Origin: an uncultured Pseudomonadota bacterium
GTDB taxonomy: Bacteria; Pseudomonadota; Gammaproteobacteria; Competibacterales; Competibacteraceae
Direction of reading: 5' to 3'
DNA length: 52,759 nucleotides
Assembly: GCA_903844665.1 (NCBI GenBank)
Contig: CAIMUS010000288.1
Coordinates: 1 to 52,759, forward strand
Part shown: one piece after another, positions 43,112-51,279 of the stretch
Layout: each line of letters begins with the position of its first letter
Position numbering within the stretch: the stretch's first letter is position 1
Notes under the pieces: generated by a model
What the model was told of the DNA's origin: nothing
Databases searched by the model: none
Seen by the model: only the letters and a program-made list of their open reading frames with translations
Translations under genes and position numbers: made by a program

Positions 43112-43666
43112 TCAACGGCGCAAGCGGATGTCGACCTCACGCTCGACGTATTTCCACTCCTCCGTTGCGCGCAGCGTTACGACCAGCTCTTCAAATAACG
43201 CAGCGTGTTCGGGCCCGTACTCAAACCAGGTGAGGAAATCAAACGGCTCGCCCAAGTCGCGGCTGTGGTATAGCCGACGGGCAATGGCGGGAAGGTATTT
43301 CAGGCTCGCGGCAATGTGGTGCGATCTGGTTTCGAAGATTGTGCGACGTTCGTCCTGCGCCAGATCCCACCACGCATCCGACTTACGGATAGGAATCAGT
43401 GCGGCGTTTGTCGCCCCAACGCGGCCCAAGGCTTCCTGAACGGCAACCAGCTGCTCCTTCTCCAGCCGTTCTACGTAGCGCTGGTGCCCGGCGGTACCTC
43501 TCAAGGTCCACGTGATCGGGGTGGCGCTCGGGGCTGGTGTGTAGGCTGAGGAAACAGAGAGTCGCGCCGCGGATGGCAATAATGGGCCGACCACTGCATC
43601 AATACGCTCGATGTGCCACGCACCCGCGTCGCCGGCTTGAAACACGACCGGAATAATGGGCGCCAT
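43112..43666 (-). CDS. cld: Chlorite dismutase (short, lineage II type)
   Basis: The 184-residue protein strongly resembles the short dimeric chlorite dismutase of Nitrobacter winogradskyi: WTLRGTAGHQRYVERLEKEQ, AALIPIRKSDAWWDL, DERRTIFETRSHHIAASLKY, LYHSRDLGEPFDFLTWFEY and EWKYVEREVDIRLRR. The heme-ligand histidine is inferred as His117 and the distal arginine, needed for chlorite breakdown, as Arg130, thirteen residues later. HemQ enzymes have Gln at that position in Listeria, so this is a true Cld. It turns chlorite into chloride and oxygen. No signal peptide is visible. AGGAGG lies 4 nt before ATG 43666 and only 1 nt before TTG 43669, so ATG is chosen. Confidence 0.9.
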   Translation of the reverse strand: MAPIIPVVFQAGDAGAWHIERIDAVVGPLLPSAARLSVSSAYTPAPSATPITWTLRGTAGHQRYVERLEKEQLVAVQEALGRVGATNAALIPIRKSDAWWDLAQDERRTIFETRSHHIAASLKYLPAIARRLYHSRDLGEPFDFLTWFEYGPEHAALFEELVVTLRATEEWKYVEREVDIRLRR

Positions 43667-43669
43667 CAA

Positions 43670-44125
43670 TCCTCCTGTACTGGTTCAGCGTGAAATGAAC
43701 AAAAGGGGGTCTGGTTATAGTTCACAAAGGCCAAGATAAACCAGCGCTCCTGAACTGAGAGGGCTGGCAGGAAAAACGAGCTTAACTGTTGCCGCCCGAG
43801 GCAACATAACCATTGTGACACGGGCGGTAACGAGCGCCAAGGGGTCATGGCGACAGGGGCCCTTGGGGAGAAGCATGCTGCCTTGGCCACCGCGGTGGTA
43901 GGCTCAGGCTGGGAAGTACCCAGGAGAGCAGCCCATCGCATTTCTTCCCCACCCAGTGGTCGTTCGGACTGGAACTTAGGCTTGTAAAGCCGAGCAATCG
44001 CTGCCCTCGAAGGACGCGGGTTGCGGGCGTTGAACAGGACGATACATCGATCCGGACGCTGGCGCGAGTGTGCATCTTGACGAGCGTATCCATTGCGAAC
44101 CGATTCACACAGTCATTTGACTGGG
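43670..44125. other. Spacer between cld and the torD-like gene
   Basis: This stretch carries two minus-strand open frames (43666-43941 and 43845-44129) with no recognisable product, low-complexity composition and no good ribosome binding site. It may be decayed mobile DNA, but I see no transposase motif. A cld promoter could lie here. The cld gene is thus on the same strand as the reductase genes but not tightly coupled. Confidence 0.45.
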
Positions 44126-44851
44126 TCACGAACGAACTTCCATTTCATAAGTCGGGTCCGTTGGGCGACCAACACCCGGATATGCGAACTCCGCCTGGAC
44201 AAGTCTGAGATAGGTTCGCTCGGCGGCGACAAATTGGAGCAGCAATTGCCCCACGGCCTCGTAAAAACGGTCGCTGGTCGCTTCGATCAAGCCGCTGGCG
44301 AATCCGGAGGCCCATTGCCCGAGGTGCTCGCGAAAGAACTTCTCCTGCGCCGCCCGGCAGATTCGAGAGTGCTGCCACTGCTTCTGCACCACGGCGAGTG
44401 ACTGCTTGGCGGTCAAGAATTTCATGAAGTCGAGTTCGATGCCGATGTAATCTGGCCGTTCGCACGCGCCGGCCGCAACACGAACGCCGAAGGTCGCATA
44501 AAAGGCAGCGATGTCGGAGATGATGTGCACCGCTCGAAACGGATCGCCGCCGACGTGATCCGCCTCGTAATGCGGGCACATGAGCGCGGCGCCGTACAGA
44601 CGCGTGTACTCCACCAGCAGTCTATCGCGGGTCGCCCTCTCGCTGTCTCTCGAAGCCAGCGCCACTGTCTGGCTTGCGTCGATCATTCGCCGATGGGGGA
44701 GCGGAGCGCCATCGAACGCCGCTGCGACCGTTAGGCCCAACGATCCATCGCATATACCCCGAACCAACGCGTCGCTTGGCGACGACAACGCCTGGGCAAA
44801 AAAGGAATACAGTATGGCGCGGCAGCCCGCGACTCGTCCTTTCGACTTCAT
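44126..44851 (-). CDS. TorD/NarJ-like molybdoenzyme chaperone
   Basis: The 241-residue helical protein has the TorD-family pattern: AILYSFFAQALSSPSDALV at the start, LLVEYTRLYGAALMCPHYEAD, FRAVHIISDIAAFYATFGV and ERPDYIGIELDFMKFLTAKQ, where the family usually has ERPDHI and E-L-x-F-M. Such chaperones hold the catalytic subunit until cofactor insertion and Tat export. It follows the iron-sulfur subunit gene by 13 nt, matching the D gene of chlorate, perchlorate and related reductase operons. Confidence 0.88.
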   Translation of the reverse strand: MKSKGRVAGCRAILYSFFAQALSSPSDALVRGICDGSLGLTVAAAFDGAPLPHRRMIDASQTVALASRDSERATRDRLLVEYTRLYGAALMCPHYEADHVGGDPFRAVHIISDIAAFYATFGVRVAAGACERPDYIGIELDFMKFLTAKQSLAVVQKQWQHSRICRAAQEKFFREHLGQWASGFASGLIEATSDRFYEAVGQLLLQFVAAERTYLRLVQAEFAYPGVGRPTDPTYEMEVRS

Positions 44852-44864
44852 GCAATCATGCGGC

Positions 44865-46034
44865 TTAGGTGATATTCAGGTGGATAGACGGACGGATGTA
44901 AACTGGCTCATGGATCGGGACCCGGATAATTTCCTTGCCGTCCTCGCCGAAACCGATCGCGTCGTTGTCCGTGATCTTGTAGCTCCAGATTACCAGCTGG
45001 CTCGATCCGAACAACTGTAGAAGTCCGAGCAGCTCGGGCGACGGCTTGGTGTAGCGCTCGATCGCTTCCTCCACTCTTGGGCCGAACATTTGCTTCAGGT
45101 AGGGACGCGGCGCCCAGCGCGGCGGAATGTAATAGATGTTTGGCTCCGTGCCGAACTGCGGATAGAGGGGCAGCGCGACTTTTTCCTTGTGCACGAGGAA
45201 GTGCACTGGACTGTTCGGGTCATCCACCCATCCTTGCATGCGGATCTTTCCAACGCACGAGGAGTTGCAGCGCGAGATCATAGCCCGACCCTCACTGAGC
45301 GGATCCTTCCCTTCGAGTCTTGGATAGCACGCGATGCACTTCTCGGACGTGTGGCTCTGCGTGTTGTACATTGACTTCTTGTAAGGACACGCCTCCACGC
45401 ACGCGCGATAACCACGGCACCGGTGCTGATCAATCAGCACTACGCCATCGTCTTCGCGCTTGTAGATGGCCTTGTTCGGACAGGCGGCCAGACACAGAGG
45501 ATACGTGCAATGGTTGCAGATCCGCTGGAGATAGAAAAAGAATGTCTGATGCTCGGGCAACTCGGATCCCCGCGATGTGACCCCATCCACCATTGCGGGA
45601 TACTCGTTCGGCGTATCCTCGTTTATGTTCGGATAGCGCCATTCCTCTTCGGTCGGCAAATAACCCACCGCCACCTTGCCGCCCTCGCGGTCCTTGACGG
45701 CCTCGACGAGCGTCTCGCCGCGGTACACCCCGTACGGCGCCTTTTCGTCCTCCTTCTTTACTGCGTCCCAGCCGGGCTGCGGGCCGAGGGCCGCCAGTGT
45801 CTTCACATCCCAGCCCTGGGGATATCCGCCGAACGGCTTACTTTCAACGTTGTTCCACCACATCGCCTCCTGGCCCGGCGAATGCGTCCAAGTGCTCTTG
45901 CACGCCATCGAGCAGGTTTGGCACCCGATGCAGCGGTTGATGTTGTAGACCGCTGAGAACTGGCGCTTCGGACGCTTCTCCTTATAGGGAAACTCCATGT
46001 CGCGGTCGAGTTGCCAGTTATAGACTTTTGGCAT
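44865..46034 (-). CDS. Four-cluster iron-sulfur subunit, NxrB/NarH-like
   Basis: The 389-residue protein has four cysteine groups: CIGCQTCSMACKSTW, CNHCTYPLCLAACPNKAIY, CRGYRACVEACPYKKSMYN and CIACYPR followed by CNSSCVGKIRMQGW. It should carry electrons from the molybdenum subunit to the heme subunit. The segment EAMWWNNVESKPFGGYPQGWD is of the type seen in nitrite oxidoreductase beta subunits. The start is fixed by AAGGAG 6 nt before ATG 46034 (MPKVYNW); the longer frame to 46058 would overlap the small gene upstream. There is no own signal peptide, so it should be exported folded with the alpha subunit. Confidence 0.9.
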   Translation of the reverse strand: MPKVYNWQLDRDMEFPYKEKRPKRQFSAVYNINRCIGCQTCSMACKSTWTHSPGQEAMWWNNVESKPFGGYPQGWDVKTLAALGPQPGWDAVKKEDEKAPYGVYRGETLVEAVKDREGGKVAVGYLPTEEEWRYPNINEDTPNEYPAMVDGVTSRGSELPEHQTFFFYLQRICNHCTYPLCLAACPNKAIYKREDDGVVLIDQHRCRGYRACVEACPYKKSMYNTQSHTSEKCIACYPRLEGKDPLSEGRAMISRCNSSCVGKIRMQGWVDDPNSPVHFLVHKEKVALPLYPQFGTEPNIYYIPPRWAPRPYLKQMFGPRVEEAIERYTKPSPELLGLLQLFGSSQLVIWSYKITDNDAIGFGEDGKEIIRVPIHEPVYIRPSIHLNIT

Positions 46035-46054
46035 GACATTCTCCTTATGCCGGT

Positions 46055-46315
46055 TCAATTCGCCCGACGTTCGCTTCGAACCTGCTCCACCATCTCAACG
46101 ATGAAGGCTTCGCCTTTCGCGACGTATATGGCATGTGGTGCGCGGTAAAACGGATCGCGAAAGAGTTTCAAGACGGCATGGTTCGGATAGCCCATCCGTA
46201 GAAACTCATCGATGAACACCCTTCCCATGTCGATCATCATTTCATCGTTGGGCGCGTCGATCACCATCCCCACGAGTTCCATCGGGTCATCTTTCTCAAA
46301 TTCTTTTCCCACCAT
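46055..46315 (-). CDS. Small unknown protein encoded between the alpha and beta subunit genes
   Basis: The 86-residue protein contains DPMELVGMVIDAPNDEMMIDMGRVFIDEF, MGYPNHAVLKLFRDPFYRAPHAIY and EAFIVEMVEQVRSERR. It is mostly alpha-helical, has no cysteine and no signal peptide. I have only a vague memory of similar proteins beside oxidoreductase genes and no family name. AGGAG lies 7 nt before ATG 46315, which I prefer; another ATG at 46333 overlaps the alpha stop (TAATG). Its place suggests an assembly or maturation role for the complex. Confidence 0.7.
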   Translation of the reverse strand: MVGKEFEKDDPMELVGMVIDAPNDEMMIDMGRVFIDEFLRMGYPNHAVLKLFRDPFYRAPHAIYVAKGEAFIVEMVEQVRSERRAN

Positions 46316-46332
46316 GTCCGCGCTCCTGTCCA

Positions 46333-49300
46333 TTACGACTTCACGAAGGTGCCACGCAGATATAGCTTCATCACTTCACCTTCTTCACCAGGCATAAATC
46401 CCGACATCACTGGCGCCCATTTACCGCGGCCGTCGACGCCTCCGTTCTCGGCTTTGGTTATCTTGACCAGCACTTCCTTGTAAGGTGTGTTAACACCGTA
46501 GGCGTCATTCCCTTGTCCCTTTCCTATCGTCTGACCCACAGCATTTTTCCGCACGAGATCGTCGGACATCATCGTCGGTTGGCAGTATGGCCTTACACAG
46601 CTTTGTAGCGATCCACTGCGGAAGTTCGATTCGTAGCCGGTGTCGGTGAACGTCCGGCCGTCGCGCCGCGTTTTGTGCGAGTGCACGGTCTTCGGCGTGG
46701 CCGCCCAGGGAGCGTGGCGGGACATCACCATACCGGGGCGCATACGCGTGTCGTAACGCGCGCGCACCTTAAGACGGGCGGCCTCATATAGCGGATCGTC
46801 TGGCTTCCATCCCATGTAGGGCCGGTCATCACCGCTCGCATCCACCCACACGTAATCGCCGTTCTCGACCCCCAGCGCCTTCGCATCGTCCGGGTTGATC
46901 CGCAGCTCCGGTTCGCCCGGCCCGGGTGAGCGCTTGTCCGCGCGCAGGGGGTCGCCGAAGCTGCTAATCCAGAGTTCGTTCCACTCCGCCATTTGCCAGG
47001 ACGAGTGCGTGGAGTGACGCGTCTTGGTCGTGATGAACGAGAAACGGTAACCCTGCATCCACAGCGGATTCGGAGTCTGTTTCACCAACTCCCACTCCAT
47101 CACCGAGTTGCGCTTGGTCCGCGCGTCGACGCTCGTGGCGTCCACCGAGACGTCCGGCCGCTGCTCCGGCCGTAGTCCCTCTACGGGCCGGCAGACGGTA
47201 GCATTGGGCAAATAGGGGGTGTTCTCAATGGGCTCGCGATGGACGATAACATTCTCGCCCTCGCGTATGAACGTGTCTTCCTCTCGATAGAACTCCAAAC
47301 GACCGGTCTTGTTATAGAACGGCACGCTTTCGTGAATCTGCTCGTAGCCGGTCACTCGCGGGTACGTGCGGAAGTTCATCAGAACGGACTTACCAGACTT
47401 GAGTATCTCCTCGCAGTTGTACCCCTTGAGCGTGGACGACGCGTCCATAATACGCTGTATGTAAAATTCTGACTTGCCGTCGAAGATATACTTATAGTAT
47501 GCCTCACATCGCTTGTCGTCCAGCATAACGCCAAGTTTACGCGCGACACCCGCGACGATCTCGCTGTCCATCTTGCTGTCGTAAATGGGTTTGAGACCGC
47601 CTTTCCAAATACTGAAGAATGGATTGGATGCCGACCCGGTGATGTCCGGCAGCGTCGTCTCTAGCCAACTTGGAACTGGCAGCGAAATATCTGAGTATTC
47701 GCATGTCAGCGTGTGCTCCCAGTCGTTGTTGATCATCAGTTCGACTTTAGGTAGCTCATGCTTCAGCATGTTATAAAGCCACGGAGCGTTGTTAAGCATA
47801 TTGGTATTGGCTGTCCACACCATCTTCGTCGGTGTTGGCATGTGTGTCTTCCCAGTGGCCCACGTCGGACCGCCATTCAACCAGAAGATCGGATGCTCCT
47901 CGGTGAAGCACCGTCTGATCTTCGGCTTCGGTTCATTGGAGTGAAAGGGATCTTCGGCGGTGTATGCAGAGACCCCATCCATCGTGTTCACCTTGTAGTT
48001 GCCCGCCCAGGTGCCCGGCCCGGCGCCGAATTCACCGATGTTGCCGGTTAACGCGCAGAGCAAGATCGCTGCACGACCTTTCAAGTCGGCATGGTAGTAG
48101 TGATTGACTCCTTCGCCCGAGTGAATCGCGAACGGTTTTATGGTCGCGACGTCATTGGCCAGCCGGCGGATCAACTCGATTGGCGTAGACGTGATCTCGG
48201 AGACGCGCTCCGGGGTGTAGTAAGCGAGCACGTCGCGCTGGATGCTAAACCCCGTGCGGCATCGGATGCTCTTCCCGTCGTTCATGCGGATGTCGAACTG
48301 GCCTTCGAGCACTGGGTCAACGCCCTTCGCGACGAACTTCTCCCCAACCTCTTCGCGGGTGATCGCCACAGGTGCGTTCGTCTTCGCATCCCACACGACG
48401 TAGTCGCCCCATTCGGCCCTAAGTTCGGGCGTTATCGACTGTGGCGACAAGCTGTAGCCGGTGTTCGGCGCATTTTTGTAGTCCGGAAAGACGTCACTCG
48501 CGCGGAGCTTCTTGAGCGTGTCCATTCGCACCAGAAGCGGCAGATCGGAGAACTTTTTCAGGAACGCCGCATCGTGACGACCACTCTCGACCACTAGGTG
48601 CGCCACGCCAAGCAGCAGCGCCGTATCTGAACCCGGCCGAACTGGGATCCAGTAATCGGACTTTGAGCTCGTGGGATTGTAGTCCGGACCGATAGACACG
48701 ATGGTCGACTGACGTTCAATGCCTTCGACCATCCAGTGGACGTCGGCCATCTTGTGCTCGACCATGTTCTTGCCGAGCATGACGATCAGCTTGCTATGCT
48801 TCAGGTCGGACATGTCGATGTCGAAGGTGTTCACGCCGGTGACCTGTGGGAATCCTGGATCCATGTCCCCCAGAAATTCATATGTCGTCCAGTGACGTGC
48901 ACCGATTGCCTTTGCCTCTTCGACCTTGCGGACGTGGTGATCGACGATCGCCAGCATATTGGCGAACCGGACCAGCGAACCTTGTTTCGCGACCGGCCCG
49001 CAGGCGGTAATTGCGCTGCGCATTTTGATAGTCTGCGTCCCGACACCTCCCAGCTTTTCGATCATTGCCGCGGGATAGCCCTGACTTGCGAGGCGCTGCG
49101 CGCCCCTCTCGCCGCCATAGGCGTCGACGATGTTGAGGATCGCCTTCGCGATCAGCGTGAACACTTCGTCCCAGCTCACGCGGACGCGCTCGTCCTCGCC
49201 ACGAGTGGCGAAATACTTTTGGACGTAGTCGCCTTCACGCGGAAAGCCGGCCTCGACCCATTCCAGCCACCGACGGCGAACGGTCGGAAATTTAACCCGG

Positions 49301-49722
49301 TGACTCCCATAGACACGCTGTAGCAGCGTATACCCCTTCTGGCAACCCCGGGGTCCCCAGTTGGCCGATGCCTTGTTACCGTAGAGATCCGTGGTGTCGC
49401 CGAGGTCGTACGACTGCTCGATCCGCACCGGCATACCGGAACGAACAAACGCCGTCAAACGGCAGTTATGCGTGTCGTTCGGCAAGCATAGAAACTTGAA
49501 GGTTGAGTCGTACTCATATTGGTCGCGATAGATCTTCTCCCACGCGCGGTCCGGATAGAATTCCAGCGGGTTGTCGATGTTATCCAACGCTTCAAGGAGA
49601 CGCATTCCGCCTTGCGCGAAGCAGTTGCCGCTCAATACTGCGATGCCGCTTAACGTCAAGAATTGCCGCCTACTGATGCCGGCTCCTCGTTTTGCTCGGT
49701 CCTTCATGCCCCCCCCCAACAT
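46333..49722 (-). CDS. Tat-exported type II DMSO-reductase-family molybdoenzyme, NxrA-like
   Basis: The 1129-residue catalytic subunit starts with a Tat signal (SRRQFLTLSGIAVLSG). The first iron-sulfur site reads CLPNDTHNC then GPRGC, so ligands would be Cys79, Asp83, Cys87 and Cys127, where NarG has His-Cys-Cys-Cys. The inferred molybdenum-ligand aspartate is in DMSDLKHSKLIVMLGKN, the type II pattern. Further cofactor motifs are DYWIPVRPGSDTALLLG and TWAGNYKVNTMDG. The size and motifs most resemble nitrite oxidoreductases of Nitrospira and anammox type; perchlorate and chlorate reductases are relatives. Starts 49722 and 49707 (MKDRAKR) are both possible, with a run of nine G between them. 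The complex should work in the periplasm. Confidence 0.88.
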   Translation of the reverse strand: MLGGGMKDRAKRGAGISRRQFLTLSGIAVLSGNCFAQGGMRLLEALDNIDNPLEFYPDRAWEKIYRDQYEYDSTFKFLCLPNDTHNCRLTAFVRSGMPVRIEQSYDLGDTTDLYGNKASANWGPRGCQKGYTLLQRVYGSHRVKFPTVRRRWLEWVEAGFPREGDYVQKYFATRGEDERVRVSWDEVFTLIAKAILNIVDAYGGERGAQRLASQGYPAAMIEKLGGVGTQTIKMRSAITACGPVAKQGSLVRFANMLAIVDHHVRKVEEAKAIGARHWTTYEFLGDMDPGFPQVTGVNTFDIDMSDLKHSKLIVMLGKNMVEHKMADVHWMVEGIERQSTIVSIGPDYNPTSSKSDYWIPVRPGSDTALLLGVAHLVVESGRHDAAFLKKFSDLPLLVRMDTLKKLRASDVFPDYKNAPNTGYSLSPQSITPELRAEWGDYVVWDAKTNAPVAITREEVGEKFVAKGVDPVLEGQFDIRMNDGKSIRCRTGFSIQRDVLAYYTPERVSEITSTPIELIRRLANDVATIKPFAIHSGEGVNHYYHADLKGRAAILLCALTGNIGEFGAGPGTWAGNYKVNTMDGVSAYTAEDPFHSNEPKPKIRRCFTEEHPIFWLNGGPTWATGKTHMPTPTKMVWTANTNMLNNAPWLYNMLKHELPKVELMINNDWEHTLTCEYSDISLPVPSWLETTLPDITGSASNPFFSIWKGGLKPIYDSKMDSEIVAGVARKLGVMLDDKRCEAYYKYIFDGKSEFYIQRIMDASSTLKGYNCEEILKSGKSVLMNFRTYPRVTGYEQIHESVPFYNKTGRLEFYREEDTFIREGENVIVHREPIENTPYLPNATVCRPVEGLRPEQRPDVSVDATSVDARTKRNSVMEWELVKQTPNPLWMQGYRFSFITTKTRHSTHSSWQMAEWNELWISSFGDPLRADKRSPGPGEPELRINPDDAKALGVENGDYVWVDASGDDRPYMGWKPDDPLYEAARLKVRARYDTRMRPGMVMSRHAPWAATPKTVHSHKTRRDGRTFTDTGYESNFRSGSLQSCVRPYCQPTMMSDDLVRKNAVGQTIGKGQGNDAYGVNTPYKEVLVKITKAENGGVDGRGKWAPVMSGFMPGEEGEVMKLYLRGTFVKS

Positions 49723-49758
49723 GCCTTGTTCGATCTTTGTTTACTCGCTAAAACCACT

Positions 49759-51267
49759 CTACTTGCCTCCAATGTTCAGCCGATACCAGCTCGAAACTGC
49801 TTTCTGCCCGGCGCGATCGCGGTTGGCGCCATCCCACACGGCCAGCGCGAGCTTAATAGCCGAGCGCCGTGCCAGTTCGACCTCGTTACCGTCGAAGTCT
49901 CGGGACAGTACGACGTACCACACCCCGTCGCGCCAGATGCCGAAGCCCTTCGTGTGCTGTGTCTGGACCGGAGTCTGCGTCGCGAAGCCGACCGCGGTAA
50001 ACTCCTCGACTGAACTAGATCGCTCCGGATAAACATAAGGATTCTTCGCGTCGAACGCTGATAGCACGGGGAAAGGATATGGGACGTTGATCGCTGCGGG
50101 TGGTGCGGTTGGCGCGTGCATCTTGCGCTCGTCGACGTCCCGTTGCCAGTCAGCCTTCCAATGCCAGATCTGTACTGGAGCGGTTCGACTCCCCATGCCG
50201 AGAAATGTGTCGTTCGAACCCGAAATCCATTGTATCGCGACGCCATCTGCAAACGCTTCGACGCTTGAGGTACGGTCGTTGCGGGTTGCGTCGGCCCATT
50301 CGAGCCGGAACGCAATTGTTCGCTCGTCGTGCAGCGACCTGACAGTCAGCGGAGGCGGCGGGGATCGATGCGAGATCAGCGGAAAGACCGGCACGCGCGT
50401 GACTGGCGTCGTCTTCCATCGGGCCGAAAACGGATCATTGGCCAGCAGCCGTCCCGTGACGCGAGCTGAGACGATGACATAGGAGTCGTCGGTCGGCGCT
50501 ATACTGTTTTTGTTATCTCTCTCAATGAGCGAGGCGACATAAGCCGCCAAATGCCAGCGATCCTGGTCCGATGCGCTCGTAAAAGCGGGCATCGGCGTGC
50601 CGTCCATCCCGTTGGAGACGCGGAGATAGATATCGCGCACGCTCTCGCCACCCTTGTAGGGCTCCCGCACAAGATCCCTGGGCCGGATCGGCGAATGCCG
50701 GTCGTCGAATAGCGAGTCGGCTATCGGTCCGTCGCCGCGTCCTTGATCGCCGTGGCACGTCGCGCATCCCAGCTGCTTGTAGACGACCTTGCCAGCCGCG
50801 ATGGATGACCGCTTGTCAGTCCACGGCGGCGGTACATCGAACGTGGAAGCACGCGGCTTGTCCGCTAGCAACAACGACGGCGATAAGCCCTTGACATAGT
50901 CGATCACCGCGTTCCGCTCTTCGACAGTCAAAAATCGGAAGCCGGGCATCGGCGAGCCGGGAATGCCACGGATGAGCACCGACATGAGATCGGCGTCCGA
51001 CGGCGGCGTCTGCGCGGGGGTGGATCGCAGACGAAACTGCTGGTTTACGAAATCCCGCGGGCGCGGAAACAGCAGCGCGGCTGCAGGGCCGTCGCCGTTT
51101 CCCCGTTCGCCATGACAACCCAGGCAGTGCGTTCGATACGTCGTCTCACCAAGCGACGCCGGCTCGCTGATGACCGGGGCTGCGCCGCGGACGTCGTCGC
51201 CCGCAGCGAGCCCCCCACCCGCCAGAAGGAACAAACAGCCGACTTGCCAAGCGGGGAGTCGAAACAT
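49759..51267 (-). CDS. Diheme cytochrome c fused to an ethylbenzene-dehydrogenase-type heme b domain
   Basis: The 502-residue protein has a Sec signal (GCLFLLAGGGLAAG). Two class I cytochrome c domains follow: CLGCH (48-52) with Met in GSPMPGF, and CATCH (168-172) with Met in GTPMPAF. The C-terminal half resembles the gamma subunit of type II DMSO-reductase enzymes: FRLEWADATRND, FLGMGSRTAPVQIWHWKADWQ, GFGIWRDGVWYVVLSRDF and LAVWDGANRDRAGQKAVSSW. It would take electrons from the NxrB-like subunit by heme b and pass them through its own two hemes c. It ends 36 nt before the alpha start. Confidence 0.9.
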   Translation of the reverse strand: MFRLPAWQVGCLFLLAGGGLAAGDDVRGAAPVISEPASLGETTYRTHCLGCHGERGNGDGPAAALLFPRPRDFVNQQFRLRSTPAQTPPSDADLMSVLIRGIPGSPMPGFRFLTVEERNAVIDYVKGLSPSLLLADKPRASTFDVPPPWTDKRSSIAAGKVVYKQLGCATCHGDQGRGDGPIADSLFDDRHSPIRPRDLVREPYKGGESVRDIYLRVSNGMDGTPMPAFTSASDQDRWHLAAYVASLIERDNKNSIAPTDDSYVIVSARVTGRLLANDPFSARWKTTPVTRVPVFPLISHRSPPPPLTVRSLHDERTIAFRLEWADATRNDRTSSVEAFADGVAIQWISGSNDTFLGMGSRTAPVQIWHWKADWQRDVDERKMHAPTAPPAAINVPYPFPVLSAFDAKNPYVYPERSSSVEEFTAVGFATQTPVQTQHTKGFGIWRDGVWYVVLSRDFDGNEVELARRSAIKLALAVWDGANRDRAGQKAVSSWYRLNIGGK

Positions 51268-51279
51268 CGACGGGCCTGC

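Noticed and set aside
43112-43666. HemQ (coproheme decarboxylase) instead of chlorite dismutase
   Set aside because: The distal Arg is present thirteen residues after the inferred heme histidine, and the sequence matches the short Nitrobacter-type Cld along its length.
43666-44129. Two overlapping minus-strand frames as genes
   Set aside because: No motif, signal or ribosome binding site supports them; they may be decayed mobile DNA but I could not show it.
46333-49722. Classical membrane nitrate reductase NarG
   Set aside because: It has a Tat signal, a different first cluster motif, and no narI; the heme subunit is of the periplasmic ethylbenzene-dehydrogenase type.
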